A stretch of DNA of 64,000 nucleotides from Psychromonas sp. CD1 (GCF_002239585.1 NZ_NDFH01000003.1:1313283-1377282), one strand, 5' to 3'. Numbered from the stretch's first letter, positions 37,654 to 49,051 are shown. Notes: a model not told the origin generated them from the letters alone. A program made the numbers and translations.

Positions 37654-38405
37654 TTATAAAATGATTTCTTTTAATTTAGGGTCTTTACGATCTAAATAAT
37701 GCATTGAAATAATACGACGAACAGTACGAGATTTACCACGAACTAATAATGTTTCGGTCGTTGCAATTCGGCCCTCTAAGGTAACGCCACTTACTAAATC
37801 GCCTTTAGTAATGCCCGTTGCAGAGAATATGATATTATCATTCTTCACCAAGTCTTCGAGTTTTAATACCTTGTTGACTTCAACACCCGCCTCTTCACAA
37901 CGTCGAATCTCTTCTTCACCAATTCTAATATTTTCTTCTGTAGGTCCTTTTACCATCGGACGAGGTAATAAACGCGCTTGCATATTACCATCTAATGCAC
38001 GTACAACCGCAGCCGAAATAACCCCTTCAGGCGCGCCTCCAATACAATACAACACATCAACTTGGTTATCCGGCATACAAGCAAGAATAGAGATAGCTAC
38101 ATCTCCATCAGGAATAGCAAAAACACGACAACCTAAACCTTGCATATCTTTAATAATACGATCATGGCGAGGCTTAGCAAGTGTAGCAACTGTTAGCTCT
38201 GTTAGCGGTTTACCTAACGCAAAAGCCACTGCTTTAAGATTTTGCTCTAAAGACAACTCCAAATCAATCGCATCTTTTGCATTAGGACCCACGATTAATT
38301 TTTCCATATACATGTCAGGTGCACGTAAAAAACAACCTTTTTCGCCAACAGCAAGTACCGCTAATGCATTCGATTGACCCATTGCAGTCATGCGGGTACC
38401 TTCTA
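37654..38405 (-). pseudogene. glpX: Class II fructose-1,6-bisphosphatase GlpX, N-terminally truncated
   Basis: The frame from ATG 38391 encodes 245 residues closely matching GlpX from the MTAMGQSNALAVLAVG motif to the end (FSATGITKGDL, TTETLLVRGKSRTVRRI, MHYLDRKDP). Intact GlpX has about 336 residues. Similarity begins at EGTR, coded just upstream of the ATG (from about 38402), and an in-frame stop lies immediately before it. The missing first 90 residues hold the metal and catalytic residues of the WxGxGD, GEGEIDEAPM and DPIEGT motifs, so this product should be inactive. It is probably a pseudogene created by a deletion or rearrangement at about 38405. Confidence 0.85.
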
Positions 38406-38486
38406 ATCTTTAATGCTTTACCTTTGAGGTCCGATATAAAATATATGGTTATAAGTCCTTAACAAGAAAAAGAAATAAAAAGTTAT

Positions 38487-39056
38487 TTAATTTTCTTTTA
38501 TGAAGTTCTCTAACAATTTTAAACCTTGCTCGGACATAATACTTTCTGGGTGAAACTGTACCCCCTCTACCGCGAGTATTTTATGTCGAATAGCCATTAT
38601 CTCCACACCGCCTAACACCCGAGCAGATACATTTAAACACTCGGGCAATGTTGCTGGATCTATTAATAAACTATGATATCGCGTTACATTTAGTGGCGAT
38701 TTTAAGCCATTGAATACACCTTGTCCATCATGCTCAATTAAAGAGTTTTTCCCATGCATCACTTTTTTAGCTCGTACAATATTCCCCCCAAAAACCTGTG
38801 CAATACATTGATGACCAAGACACACTCCAAGTATAGGTATCTGCCCAGCAAAACGTTCAATAAGCGCTAAAGAGATCCCAGCTTCATTCGGAGAGCAAGG
38901 GCCAGGTGAAATAACAATATGATCCGGCGCCATAGATGCTATTTCAGATAAACTGATTTTATCATTTCGTTTAACCACAACATCTACATGTAATTGTGAA
39001 AAGTATTGCACTAGGTTATATGTAAAAGAATCATAATTATCTATCATGAGGAGCAT
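38487..39056 (-). CDS. pabA: Glutamine amidotransferase, anthranilate/aminodeoxychorismate synthase component II
   Basis: This class I amidotransferase supplies ammonia for aminodeoxychorismate (folate) or anthranilate (tryptophan) synthesis. It begins [19 protein letters not shown], has the catalytic cysteine in LGVCLGHQ and the His-Glu pair in [10 protein letters not shown] start at ATG 39056, which gives the usual N-terminus and 189 residues; the frame is open 24 codons further but without homology. It is a single gene with no trp neighbours, so PabA is more likely than TrpG. It lies between the glpX fragment and a scar region. Confidence 0.9.
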   Translation of the reverse strand: MLLMIDNYDSFTYNLVQYFSQLHVDVVVKRNDKISLSEIASMAPDHIVISPGPCSPNEAGISLALIERFAGQIPILGVCLGHQCIAQVFGGNIVRAKKVMHGKNSLIEHDGQGVFNGLKSPLNVTRYHSLLIDPATLPECLNVSARVLGGVEIMAIRHKILAVEGVQFHPESIMSEQGLKLLENFIKEN

Positions 39057-39595
39057 AAGAACCAACCTATGAAAAATGGATCGCCAGAAACGGTATTCAA
39101 TACAAATAAATGCGACCGAAAAGTACAAAATAAAGAACGCAAACTATACCCGTTATATGTCCATAATCAAGGAGGGGACTTGATTATTACACGAGGAATA
39201 TGAGCGATATCAAAACAAAAAACGAAAAGCTCCCCAAAGCCTAAACGTCAATAAATACAGTAGTGCAATACAACATTTACTCCGAGTATATGCGCTTATT
39301 AAAACCATTATTCTGCATGTAAATAGTTATTAAACACTTTGTTTCCACGAAATAACCTTAATTAAAAAGATTAATCAGCATTGCTAACAGACTGAAATGA
39401 AACGTTATATGATAGGCTTTATTATTTCGCCAAAAAACGTGACTATTGCATCACGAAGCGACCGTTAAGCACCACGGAAACATGTATTTATAACAAGATA
39501 CATTGATTTAACGCAAGATTAATCTGTGATGAACTCTTTATGATATGTCAAAGGCAACCCACCTTTGATGCTTTAAAAATAATACGTTAAAAGAT
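39057..39595. other. Non-coding stretch upstream of pabA
   Basis: About 540 bp without a supported gene. It holds the hairpin ATAATCAAG (39163-39171) / CTTGATTAT (39179-39187) with a GAGGGGA loop, 100 bp upstream of pabA. The part nearer pabA should hold the pabA promoter. The remainder up to the tRNA fragment shows no motif I can name and may be degraded sequence. Confidence 0.4.
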
Positions 39596-39660
39596 GGAAG
39601 TTGATGAGGTCTGGTGGCCTTCTCGGTCTTCAAAACCGATGTAAGCCGAATAGGCTCATA
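39596..39660 (+). pseudogene. selC: 5' part of a selenocysteine tRNA gene (selC remnant)
   Basis: The segment starts GGAAGTTG, as in tRNA-Sec acceptor stems, and has a six-pair D stem (GAGGTC with GGCCTT around TGGT). The anticodon arm is TCGGT-CTTCAAA-ACCGA, with anticodon TCA at 39630-39632. A small variable-arm hairpin AGCC-GAATA-GGCT follows. After about 39660 there is no T arm with TTCGA and no CAACTTCC to close the acceptor stem, so the 3' part is missing. selC is a well-known integration site, and the sequence just downstream is phage-like. It is likely a truncated, non-functional copy. Confidence 0.6.
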
Positions 39661-39783
39661 GCTCCAGACGTAGCGAATATATTTATTAACTCGATAGCTT
39701 CAATGCTTAAAATAGATGAAGTGACAGAGCTACAACGCAGACTTGCATCAATAGAAGAATCGTTAGGTGTTGGAAATGCCTAG
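39604..39783 (+). CDS. Short phage-like ORF fused to the selC remnant
   Basis: The open frame of about 59 codons reads through the tRNA fragment and then encodes ANIFINSIASMLKIDEVTELQRRLASIEESLG, with a coiled-coil-like heptad pattern (key part TELQRRLASIEESLG). Only the part after about 39665 looks like protein-coding sequence, so the N-terminus is probably artificial. Its stop overlaps the next ORF start (ATGCCTAG), an arrangement common in phage gene clusters. I cannot name the family. It is likely a 3' fragment of a longer gene. Confidence 0.35.
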   Translation: MRSGGLLGLQNRCKPNRLIAPDVANIFINSIASMLKIDEVTELQRRLASIEESLGVGNA

Positions 39784-40039
39784 CGCCATGCTTAAAAGAT
39801 TAGCTAGAATTGAGCCGATTGCAAAAGCAGCTTCAGGAAAGCTTGAGCCTAGCATTTACGGCGTTGTTGATAGAGTTGACATAGTTGATGGTGAAAAAGT
39901 ACCGCACTTTATAAGAAAATGGAAAGGAACTATCGGTAACATGATTGCTACTGATGAAGAGCCCACTATTTATTTTATTCAATTTGTTTTATCGACAACC
40001 ACAAAAAAGGCGACTATTAACGTCGCCTTTTTTAATTAA
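39776..40039 (+). CDS. Short unidentified ORF, possibly phage-derived, running into the yidC terminator
   Basis: Starting at ATG 39776 the ORF encodes about 87 residues with MLKRLARIEPIAKAASGK, VVDRVDIVDGEKVPHFIRKW and a last part, ATINVAFFN, coded by the terminator hairpin of yidC. The natural C-terminus therefore seems lost, and the frame ends only by chance. It overlaps the preceding ORF by 8 bp, which suggests both came from one gene cluster. I do not recognise the family; a phage structural protein is a guess from the arrangement. Confidence 0.4.
   Translation: MPSAMLKRLARIEPIAKAASGKLEPSIYGVVDRVDIVDGEKVPHFIRKWKGTIGNMIATDEEPTIYFIQFVLSTTTKKATINVAFFN
40003..40033. terminator. Bidirectional terminator downstream of yidC
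   Basis: AAAAAAGGCGAC (40003-40014) and GTCGCCTTTTTT (40022-40033) form a perfect 12-base stem with a seven-base loop. Both strands show a GC-rich core followed by a T run, so it can end transcription of yidC on the minus strand and of anything on the plus strand. Confidence 0.9.
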
Positions 40040-40051
40040 TAAATAAAGACA

Positions 40052-41728
40052 CTATTTTTTATTATGTAAACCTTGCTTCTCAAACTGTCTAAATATAATA
40101 GTTTGTTGGATCAAAGTTACTATATTACTCATCAACCAGTAAAGTACTAATCCAGCAGGGAACCACAAGAAAAAGAACGTAAAGATAACCGGCATAAACT
40201 TCATGATTTTCTGTTGCATTGGATCTTCTACTTGCGTTGGAGACATCTTCTGAATAAAGAACATGCTCACACCCATTAAGATAGGCATAATGTAGTAGGG
40301 ATCTTGTACTGATAAATCTTGAATCCATAAGATAAACGGTGCATGACGCAATTGCACAGCTTCCATAAGAGACCAGTATAATGCAATGAAAATAGGCATT
40401 TGTAGCACAATCGGAAAACAACCACCAAGCGGATTTACTTTCTCTTTTTTATATAATTCCATCATTGATTTAGATATTTTTTGACGATCGCCTTTAAAGC
40501 GTTCACGTAACTCTTTAATCTTAGGCTGTAATAAGCGCATCTTCGCCATCGATGTGTATTGTGCTTTAGTTAATGGGTATAACGCACCTTTGACCGTAAA
40601 CGTGATCATGATAATTGCAAGGCCCCAGTTACCGACTAAACCTTGGAAAAATATCAACAATTTAAAGAGAGGCTGCGCAATAAACCATAACCAACCGTAA
40701 TCAACAGTGAGATCTAAATGATCAGCAACAGCCGCCATTTCCTCTTGTAATTTAGGACCAACCCAAAGGTTAGCGGATATTGTTTTTACACTATGTGCTT
40801 CAATGCTTTGTATTGGAGATTTAAAGCCGATAGCCGCCTCAGTTCCACGAATAATGCTACTATAAAGTACGTTTGATTCCGAAGAAGAAGGGATCCAAGC
40901 AGCAACAAAATAATGCTGTAACATTGCAACCCAACCACCTTTTGTTGTTTCTTTTAAAGGTGCATCTTCCATTGCACTAAACTTATATTTTCCATAACGA
41001 GTGTCTGATGTAGAGTATGCACCCCCACGATAAGCAGACATCATCATTTTAGATGAACCTTCTGGAGCCTCTATTGTTTCTTTTAATTGGCCATAAAATT
41101 GAACATCAAAAGCATTATCAGTTTTGTTCTCTATTTTATAAGATACGTTTATCGCATATTCGCCACGTTTCAAGGTGAATGTTTTCGTAAACACATGACC
41201 TTTATCATCGATAAAACGTAGACCAATAGACACTGAATCTTGCTCTTTATCTAAGATCATTTCTTCGTTTTTAACGAGATAAACCGGACGTCCTTTCTTA
41301 TTTGCATCTGGGCCTTGTGCAATAAGCCCGCTCTGCGCTATATAAGTGAAATTGTCACGACTGTCTAATAAACGAAACGGAATATTTGATTTGAAATCGA
41401 CATCATGCTCAAGTAATTCTGCACGAATGACATCTCCACCACGCAAAGAAATCGTTAAACGTAATTTATCATTCTCTAAAATTACTGTTTTTTCTGTTAC
41501 GTCTTGCGTTGATGTAATATCGGATCCAGTTTGCTCTTGAACAGTAGAAATTGGTACATCAGCACTGAGATTTTGGCTTTCTGGAACAGATGAATTAATA
41601 TTATTAGTTTGCTCAGTTGTTTGTACACTTACTTTAACCTGAGGATTTTGCTCTGTAAGCCATGCTTGATATAGCAAAAAGCTAACAAACAATAAGGCAA
41701 GCAAGAATAAATTGCGTTGGGATTGCAT
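40052..41728 (-). CDS. yidC: Membrane protein insertase YidC
   Basis: YidC inserts and folds inner-membrane proteins with or without SecYEG; F0 subunit c is a classical substrate. The 558-residue protein starts MQSQRNLFLLALLFVSFLL (first membrane helix), has the large periplasmic P1 domain with GGDVIRAELLEH, and ends with the conserved five-helix region including NPLGGCFPIVLQMPIFIALY and FFLWFPAGLVLYW. The length is normal. It follows yidD and rnpA on the minus strand. mnmE, which usually follows yidC, is missing here. Confidence 0.97.
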   Translation of the reverse strand: MQSQRNLFLLALLFVSFLLYQAWLTEQNPQVKVSVQTTEQTNNINSSVPESQNLSADVPISTVQEQTGSDITSTQDVTEKTVILENDKLRLTISLRGGDVIRAELLEHDVDFKSNIPFRLLDSRDNFTYIAQSGLIAQGPDANKKGRPVYLVKNEEMILDKEQDSVSIGLRFIDDKGHVFTKTFTLKRGEYAINVSYKIENKTDNAFDVQFYGQLKETIEAPEGSSKMMMSAYRGGAYSTSDTRYGKYKFSAMEDAPLKETTKGGWVAMLQHYFVAAWIPSSSESNVLYSSIIRGTEAAIGFKSPIQSIEAHSVKTISANLWVGPKLQEEMAAVADHLDLTVDYGWLWFIAQPLFKLLIFFQGLVGNWGLAIIMITFTVKGALYPLTKAQYTSMAKMRLLQPKIKELRERFKGDRQKISKSMMELYKKEKVNPLGGCFPIVLQMPIFIALYWSLMEAVQLRHAPFILWIQDLSVQDPYYIMPILMGVSMFFIQKMSPTQVEDPMQQKIMKFMPVIFTFFFLWFPAGLVLYWLMSNIVTLIQQTIIFRQFEKQGLHNKK

Positions 41729-41733
41729 ACGTT

Positions 41734-42006
41734 TTAATCTCTTTTTTTATTTATAAAATCATGTTTTACACAACAAGCGGGCACAGGATCGTAACCCCCT
41801 TTACTTAATGGTTGGCATTTTATAAGACGTTTGCCCGCAAGCCAACATCCTTTTACTATTCCATGTAATTTTATCGCCTCGATCGCATATTGAGAACAAG
41901 TTGGCGTAAAACGACAGCAAGGAAAAAGAAACGGACTGATTCCAAGCTGATAACATCGAATACATTTAATAGCTAGCCACCGCAACGCTGCACTAATTTT
42001 CGCCAT
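41734..42006 (-). CDS. yidD: Membrane protein insertion efficiency factor YidD
   Basis: YidD is a small membrane-associated protein that aids YidC-dependent insertion. The 90-residue protein has [20 protein letters not shown] with [15 protein letters not shown] and GGYDPVP, all hallmarks of the family (haemolytic DUF37). The start overlaps the end of rnpA by 34 bp, a conserved feature that couples the two genes, and yidC follows after 5 bp. Confidence 0.95.
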   Translation of the reverse strand: MAKISAALRWLAIKCIRCYQLGISPFLFPCCRFTPTCSQYAIEAIKLHGIVKGCWLAGKRLIKCQPLSKGGYDPVPACCVKHDFINKKRD

Positions 42007-42329
42007 AACTTATCTAAAACCTTATTTATTTCTTGATTTGATAAATCAGCAATACCAGCTTTAGCAATCACAACAATATCTATAGCGGGTAAATCATGTT
42101 GCTGATGACGAAAATTTTCTCTGACTATACGACGAATACGATTACGCCCGACCGCACGTTTAATGTGCTTTTTGGGAATAGCCATTCCAATCCGAGGATA
42201 GAGTAATGAATTTTTTCGCGCAAGAAGAGTGAGGTATGGAGAAACCGCAGGGACAGCATTTTTAAATACCGGTTGAAAATCTTCGGGAGTTAGTAAACGT
42301 AACTCCCGAGAATACGAATAATTCACCAC
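41973..42329 (-). CDS. rnpA: Ribonuclease P protein component
   Basis: RnpA assists the RNase P RNA in removing tRNA 5' leaders. The 118-residue basic protein has [35 protein letters not shown] (key part [11 protein letters not shown], the RNR motif) and DIVVIAKAG. The start is a GTG at 42329, as is usual for rnpA in enterics. It lies 10 bp after rpmH and overlaps yidD. Confidence 0.95.
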   Translation of the reverse strand: MVNYSYSRELRLLTPEDFQPVFKNAVPAVSPYLTLLARKNSLLYPRIGMAIPKKHIKRAVGRNRIRRIVRENFRHQQHDLPAIDIVVIAKAGIADLSNQEINKVLDKLWRKLVQRCGG

Positions 42330-42339
42330 GTCTGGGAAA

Positions 42340-42474
42340 TTATGCGCTTAAGCTTGCGCGGCCTTTGGCACGACGACGAGCTAGTACGTTACGACCGTTT
42401 TTAGTCGCCATACGAGTTCTGAAGCCGTGAGAACGCTTACGCTTAATGTTGCTTGGTTGAAAAGTACGTTTCAT
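42340..42474 (-). CDS. rpmH: 50S ribosomal protein L34
   Basis: The frame from ATG 42474 to TAA 42340 encodes 44 residues beginning [18 protein letters not shown] and ending GRASLSA, the highly conserved L34 sequence. It is very basic. It is the first gene of the rpmH-rnpA-yidD-yidC set, divergent from dnaA, the ancestral gammaproteobacterial arrangement. A GAAAG-type ribosome binding site (minus strand) precedes the ATG. Confidence 0.98.
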   Translation of the reverse strand: MKRTFQPSNIKRKRSHGFRTRMATKNGRNVLARRRAKGRASLSA

Positions 42475-42930
42475 GCTCTTTCCACTTATGTTAAGTACTG
42501 TACAGTAGCTAATGTTTTAATTTATTGTTTAATCTCTTATAAAAAGACAAATACAATATAAAAATTTATTAACCGATTAAAAAGAGAGCGAATTCTATGT
42601 TTAGATAGACAAAAAGTCAATCAGAGATACCTCTTTCTAGCAGAATAATAACTTTATTAAGAAAATCCTTAAATAAAGTCAATTAAAACTACTATCCCTA
42701 ACTTGGACGTTTGGGTGCAAATATTATATAGAAGCATAATTAATAAGCAAGGATCTATTAAAGATCTTTTTATTTTGACCATAAAAGAAAAATTAGTGCG
42801 TTATTTATGACCTATTTCATAAGAAAAGAAGCTATGATAATATTTTTATACATTTATTAAAAGATCTTGTGGATAAGATCTGTTCTTCTCGGTAAAATAT
42901 CTGCCCTCATTTTTATTACTGGAGTTAGTC
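42475..42930. promoter_or_regulatory. rpmH-dnaA divergent regulatory region with a DnaA box
   Basis: This 456-bp A/T-rich region separates rpmH from dnaA. It holds one perfect DnaA box, TGTGGATAA on the plus strand (42869-42877, reverse complement TTATCCACA), centred in AGATCTTGTGGATAAGATCT (42863-42882), so two GATC sites flank the box. Two more GATC sites are at 42752 and 42763. A TATGAT element at 42833-42838 may be a dnaA -10 box. Only one perfect box is seen, so I read it as DnaA autoregulation with Dam/SeqA input rather than the replication origin. Confidence 0.7.
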
Positions 42931-44304
42931 ATGTCCCTCGCTATTTGGCAAGAGTGCTTAGCACAATTAAAAGATGAACTGTCAACGGGAGACTTCAGTA
43001 CTTGGTTGCGTCCTCTACAAGCAGAATATAATAATCTTATTTTATCTTTGTATTCACCCAATAAGTTTACCAGTGATTGGGTTCGAAATAATTATATGGA
43101 TATTATTGAAATTAAGATCCAAGAAATATGCCAATTACAAGATCCTAATAAAGTAATTCAAATACGTTTATTAGTGGGTAATGCGGCGCCTCTTGAAATG
43201 CGCCAGAAAAAAACAATACAGAAACCGGCTATTTCTGTACAGCCTTGGGAAAATGTAAATAAGGCAAACAATGTCGCACATAAAAGTAATTTAATTAAAA
43301 AATATACTTTTGAAAATTTTGTGGAAGGTAAATCAAATAATTTTGCTATCGCAACAACACAACAAATTGCAGAAAATCCTGGGGATGTCTATAACCCTTT
43401 ATTTTTATACGCGCATCCAGGATTAGGCAAAACACATTTATTACATGCGGTAGGCAATGCAATTGTCGCTGCAAATCCACAAAGTAAAGTCGTATATATT
43501 CGATCAGAACGATTTGTACAAGATATGATCAATGCGATTCGCAACAATACCATTGAACAATTTAAAGAATATTACGCATCATTAGATGCATTATTAATTG
43601 ACGACATTCATTTTTTTGCAGGAAAAGATCGCTCTCAAGAAGTTCTTTTTCAGACTTTTAATTCAATGCTAGATGCTCATCAACAAGTAATTTTAACCAG
43701 TGATCGTTTTCCAAAAGAAATTGAAGGTATTGATGAACGCTTACGCACTCGATTTGGTTGGGGCCTATCTATTCCGATTGACCCTCCTGAATTAGAAACA
43801 CGTGTCGCTATTTTAATTACAAAGGCAGAAGAGCGTGGCTTGGTCTTACCTGACGATGTTGCTTTTTTTATTGCTAAACGTCTAACTATCACCGATGTAA
43901 GAGTACTTGAAGGGGCGATTGCAAATATTTCAGCAAAAGCACAATTTACAGGTCAAGATATTACTATTTCTTTGGTACAAGATGCTTTACGCGACATGTT
44001 GGCCGTACACACCAGACAAACAACCATTGATAACATTCAAAAAATAGTGGCTGAACACTACCGTATTAAAATATCAGATATGTCTTCAAAGCGCAGAACT
44101 CGTACCGTTGCTCGGCCTCGTCAAATTGCAATGGCACTTGCCAAAGAATTAACACAACACAGCTTACCTGAAATTGGCGAAGCTTTTGGCGGACGAGATC
44201 ATACGACCGTATTACACGCCTGCCGAAAAGTAGCTGAATTACGTCGTGAGAATAATGATATTCAAGAAGATTATAAAATATTAATCCGTACACTTTCACT
44301 GTAG
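42931..44304 (+). CDS. dnaA: Chromosomal replication initiator DnaA
   Basis: DnaA binds DnaA boxes and opens the origin. The 457-residue protein has an N-terminal DnaB-interaction domain ([13 protein letters not shown]), a variable linker, the AAA+ domain with Walker [13 protein letters not shown] near residue 168 and Walker [14 protein letters not shown], sensor residues, and the C-terminal DNA-binding domain with [19 protein letters not shown] (key part ARPRQIAM) and [11 protein letters not shown]. It starts the dnaA-dnaN-recF-gyrB set. The start is preceded by GGAG. Confidence 0.98.
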   Translation: MSLAIWQECLAQLKDELSTGDFSTWLRPLQAEYNNLILSLYSPNKFTSDWVRNNYMDIIEIKIQEICQLQDPNKVIQIRLLVGNAAPLEMRQKKTIQKPAISVQPWENVNKANNVAHKSNLIKKYTFENFVEGKSNNFAIATTQQIAENPGDVYNPLFLYAHPGLGKTHLLHAVGNAIVAANPQSKVVYIRSERFVQDMINAIRNNTIEQFKEYYASLDALLIDDIHFFAGKDRSQEVLFQTFNSMLDAHQQVILTSDRFPKEIEGIDERLRTRFGWGLSIPIDPPELETRVAILITKAEERGLVLPDDVAFFIAKRLTITDVRVLEGAIANISAKAQFTGQDITISLVQDALRDMLAVHTRQTTIDNIQKIVAEHYRIKISDMSSKRRTRTVARPRQIAMALAKELTQHSLPEIGEAFGGRDHTTVLHACRKVAELRRENNDIQEDYKILIRTLSL

Positions 44305-44315
44305 GTTTATAACAC

Positions 44316-45422
44316 ATGCAATTTTCAATCTCTCGAGAAGCATTTTTACGACCATTACAATTAGTTGCAAGCTCTGTGGCTGGGGGCCGTCCCGCATTAC
44401 CTATTATGGCAAATATATTAATTCAAGTAGAAGATGGAATACTAAGCCTTACTGGTACAGATTTAGAAGTAGAATTAATTACTCAAATTCAATTAGATTG
44501 TCCGTCAGAAAATGGTGAAATTACAGTCCCAGCTCGAAAGTTATTAAATATTTGCCGTGGCTTATCTGAGCCGTGTGAAATAAAGTTTCAGCTAAAAGAA
44601 AACCGCGTTACCATACGCTCAGGGAGAAGTCGTTACTTACTATCGTCCCTTCCTGCCAGTGATTTTCCCAATATAGAATCATGGAAAAGTCTCGCAGAAT
44701 TTAATGTGGCCCAAGGTGAATTTAAAAAACTTATTGAATTTACTCAATTCGCAATGGCAAGCCAAGACGTGCGCTATTATCTAAACGGTATGTATTTTGA
44801 AGCCTCTGGAGATAGCTTACGTAGTGTCGCCACCGATGGGCATCGACTTGCATCTTGCGCGATTAAATTAAGCGCTCCTATACAAGATCAATCTTTAATT
44901 GTTCCCCGAAAAGGCGTTATTGAACTTGTTAAACTCTTAGATAACGAACAAGAGAATGTTACGATTCAGATAGGAAAAAACAACTTACGTGCCATTATTG
45001 GAAACTTTATTTTTACCAGTAAATTAGTTGATGGACGCTTTCCTGATTACCGGCGCGTAATTCCACGTAATGGAGACAAAGAATTAATAGCAAATCGAGA
45101 ATCACTAAAACAAGCCTTTACTCGCGCAGCCATCTTATCCAATGAAAAATTTCGCGGAGTGCGTTTAACTTTGTCAGAAAACTTATTACAAATTACAGCA
45201 AACAACCCGGAAAGAGAAGAAGCCGAAGAATATATAGACATTGAGTATAGTGCAGCTGATCTTGAAATTGGTTTTAATGTCAGTTACGTCCTCGATGTAT
45301 TAAACACCCTTAAAAGTGAAAAAATAAAAATAACTTTTAGTAGCTCCGCTCACAGTGCGTTAATTGAATCTATTGATGCGGACGATGATGCTTTATATGT
45401 TTTAATGCCAATGCGCTTATAA
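44316..45422 (+). CDS. dnaN: DNA polymerase III beta subunit (sliding clamp)
   Basis: DnaN is the ring clamp that gives processivity to DNA polymerase III. The 368-residue protein shows the start MQFSISREAFLRPLQLV, the RPALPIMANILIQ motif, FDATDGHRLA-like SVATDGHRLAS, VDGRFPDYRRVIP and the C-terminal YVLMPMRL that ends every clamp. It lies 11 bp after dnaA and is likely cotranscribed with it and with recF. Confidence 0.98.
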   Translation: MQFSISREAFLRPLQLVASSVAGGRPALPIMANILIQVEDGILSLTGTDLEVELITQIQLDCPSENGEITVPARKLLNICRGLSEPCEIKFQLKENRVTIRSGRSRYLLSSLPASDFPNIESWKSLAEFNVAQGEFKKLIEFTQFAMASQDVRYYLNGMYFEASGDSLRSVATDGHRLASCAIKLSAPIQDQSLIVPRKGVIELVKLLDNEQENVTIQIGKNNLRAIIGNFIFTSKLVDGRFPDYRRVIPRNGDKELIANRESLKQAFTRAAILSNEKFRGVRLTLSENLLQITANNPEREEAEEYIDIEYSAADLEIGFNVSYVLDVLNTLKSEKIKITFSSSAHSALIESIDADDDALYVLMPMRL

Positions 45423-45478
45423 TAAAATGCCATCTAATAGGCTTTTATATTTTGATATAACAATAAGTAAGCATTAAT

Positions 45479-46570
45479 ATGCCAATATCTAAGCTTATTA
45501 TTCATGATTTCCGTAATATACAGCGCGCACATTTACATTTTAATAAAAAAATAAATGTGATCACTGGTCTCAATGGAAGTGGTAAAACAGCATTGCTCGA
45601 AGCTATCTATTTTTTAGGTTTGGGTCGCTCTTTTCGTAGCCATCTTACTAATCGTATTATTGCACATGAAGAGGTTGAATTTATTCTTTTTGCTGAAATT
45701 GAGCATCAAAACTTACAAACTAGCATCGGTCTAAAAAAAACCAGAAAAGGCCAATCAGTATTAAAGATAAACTCTTGCATCACGACTAAACTCTCTGCTC
45801 TAACTCTCTACTTACCGATACAATTAATTACCCCTGAGAGCATTAGTTTACTCTCTGGAAGCCCCCAAAATAGGCGCTCTTTTATCGATTGGGGGGTTTT
45901 TTATCATGACCCACAGTTTTATAAAACATGGGCGCGTATAAAGCGCCTATTAAAACAACGCAATGCGGCTTTAAAGCAATGTAAAACGTACAACGAGCTC
46001 CGATTGTGGGATAATGAATTGTGCTTTTTAAGTACAGAAATAAGCGAACAACGACAACGTTACTTTCAACAACTCACCCCGTTGATAGAAAATACCATTG
46101 CTGATTTTTTACCTGAGTTTAAGATTAAAATGAGTTTTTTTTGTGGTTGGGATAATAAGAATAAATCCCTACAACAATATTTTATAGATAATTTCAATAG
46201 AGATAAACAGCTAGGCTACACTACAGCAGGCCCACAAAAAGCGGATGTGCGTTTTAAAATAGGTGCATATCCTCTTGTCGATGTTTTATCCAGGGGACAG
46301 CTAAAACTTTTTGTTTATGCTTTGCGCCTAGCCCAATGTTTATTTTTAAATAAAGTTAACAAGAAACAGTGTGTTTTATTAATCGATGATTTTAGCTCTG
46401 AGCTAGATAAGAGCAAGCAACAAATATTAGCAAAACATATTACACAATCCGATGCTCAGCTATTTATTAGTGTGATTCAAGAAAATCACATTGAACAATT
46501 ATTTGAGCAAAAATATAGCGTGTTTCACGTGAAACACGGCAAGATAACAAATACAGATAGCACTAATTAG
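45479..46570 (+). CDS. recF: DNA replication and repair protein RecF
   Basis: RecF is an SMC-like ATPase that helps load RecA on gapped DNA. The 363-residue protein has MPISKLIIHDFRNIQ, Walker A ITGLNGSGKTALLEAIYFL, and the C-terminal ABC signature and Walker B in DVLSRGQLKLFVYALRLAQ and VLLIDDFSSELD. The gene is complete. Near its 3' end it contains a perfect parS site coded as VFHVKH. It lies between dnaN and gyrB in standard order. Confidence 0.96.
   Translation: MPISKLIIHDFRNIQRAHLHFNKKINVITGLNGSGKTALLEAIYFLGLGRSFRSHLTNRIIAHEEVEFILFAEIEHQNLQTSIGLKKTRKGQSVLKINSCITTKLSALTLYLPIQLITPESISLLSGSPQNRRSFIDWGVFYHDPQFYKTWARIKRLLKQRNAALKQCKTYNELRLWDNELCFLSTEISEQRQRYFQQLTPLIENTIADFLPEFKIKMSFFCGWDNKNKSLQQYFIDNFNRDKQLGYTTAGPQKADVRFKIGAYPLVDVLSRGQLKLFVYALRLAQCLFLNKVNKKQCVLLIDDFSSELDKSKQQILAKHITQSDAQLFISVIQENHIEQLFEQKYSVFHVKHGKITNTDSTN
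46521..46536. promoter_or_regulatory. parS site (perfect) inside recF
   Basis: TGTTTCACGTGAAACA is an exact match to the consensus 16-bp parS bound by chromosomal ParB. It lies within the last codons of recF and is about 15 kb from parAB. Its symmetry, exact match and proximity to the origin make the call strong. Confidence 0.93.
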
Positions 46571-46588
46571 TTATCTATTAGTATATAA

Positions 46589-49033
<2,445 letters not shown>

Positions 49034-49051
49034 TATTGGATAAAATAAGCA

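Noticed and set aside
37811..38377. 188-codon plus-strand ORF antisense to glpX
   Set aside because: Long but a shadow of the conserved GlpX reading frame; the composition is typical of antisense ORFs.
42475..42930. rpmH-dnaA interval as the replication origin
   Set aside because: Only a single perfect DnaA box is visible and there is no array of boxes with an obvious unwinding element; the mnmG side is the usual origin site in this group.
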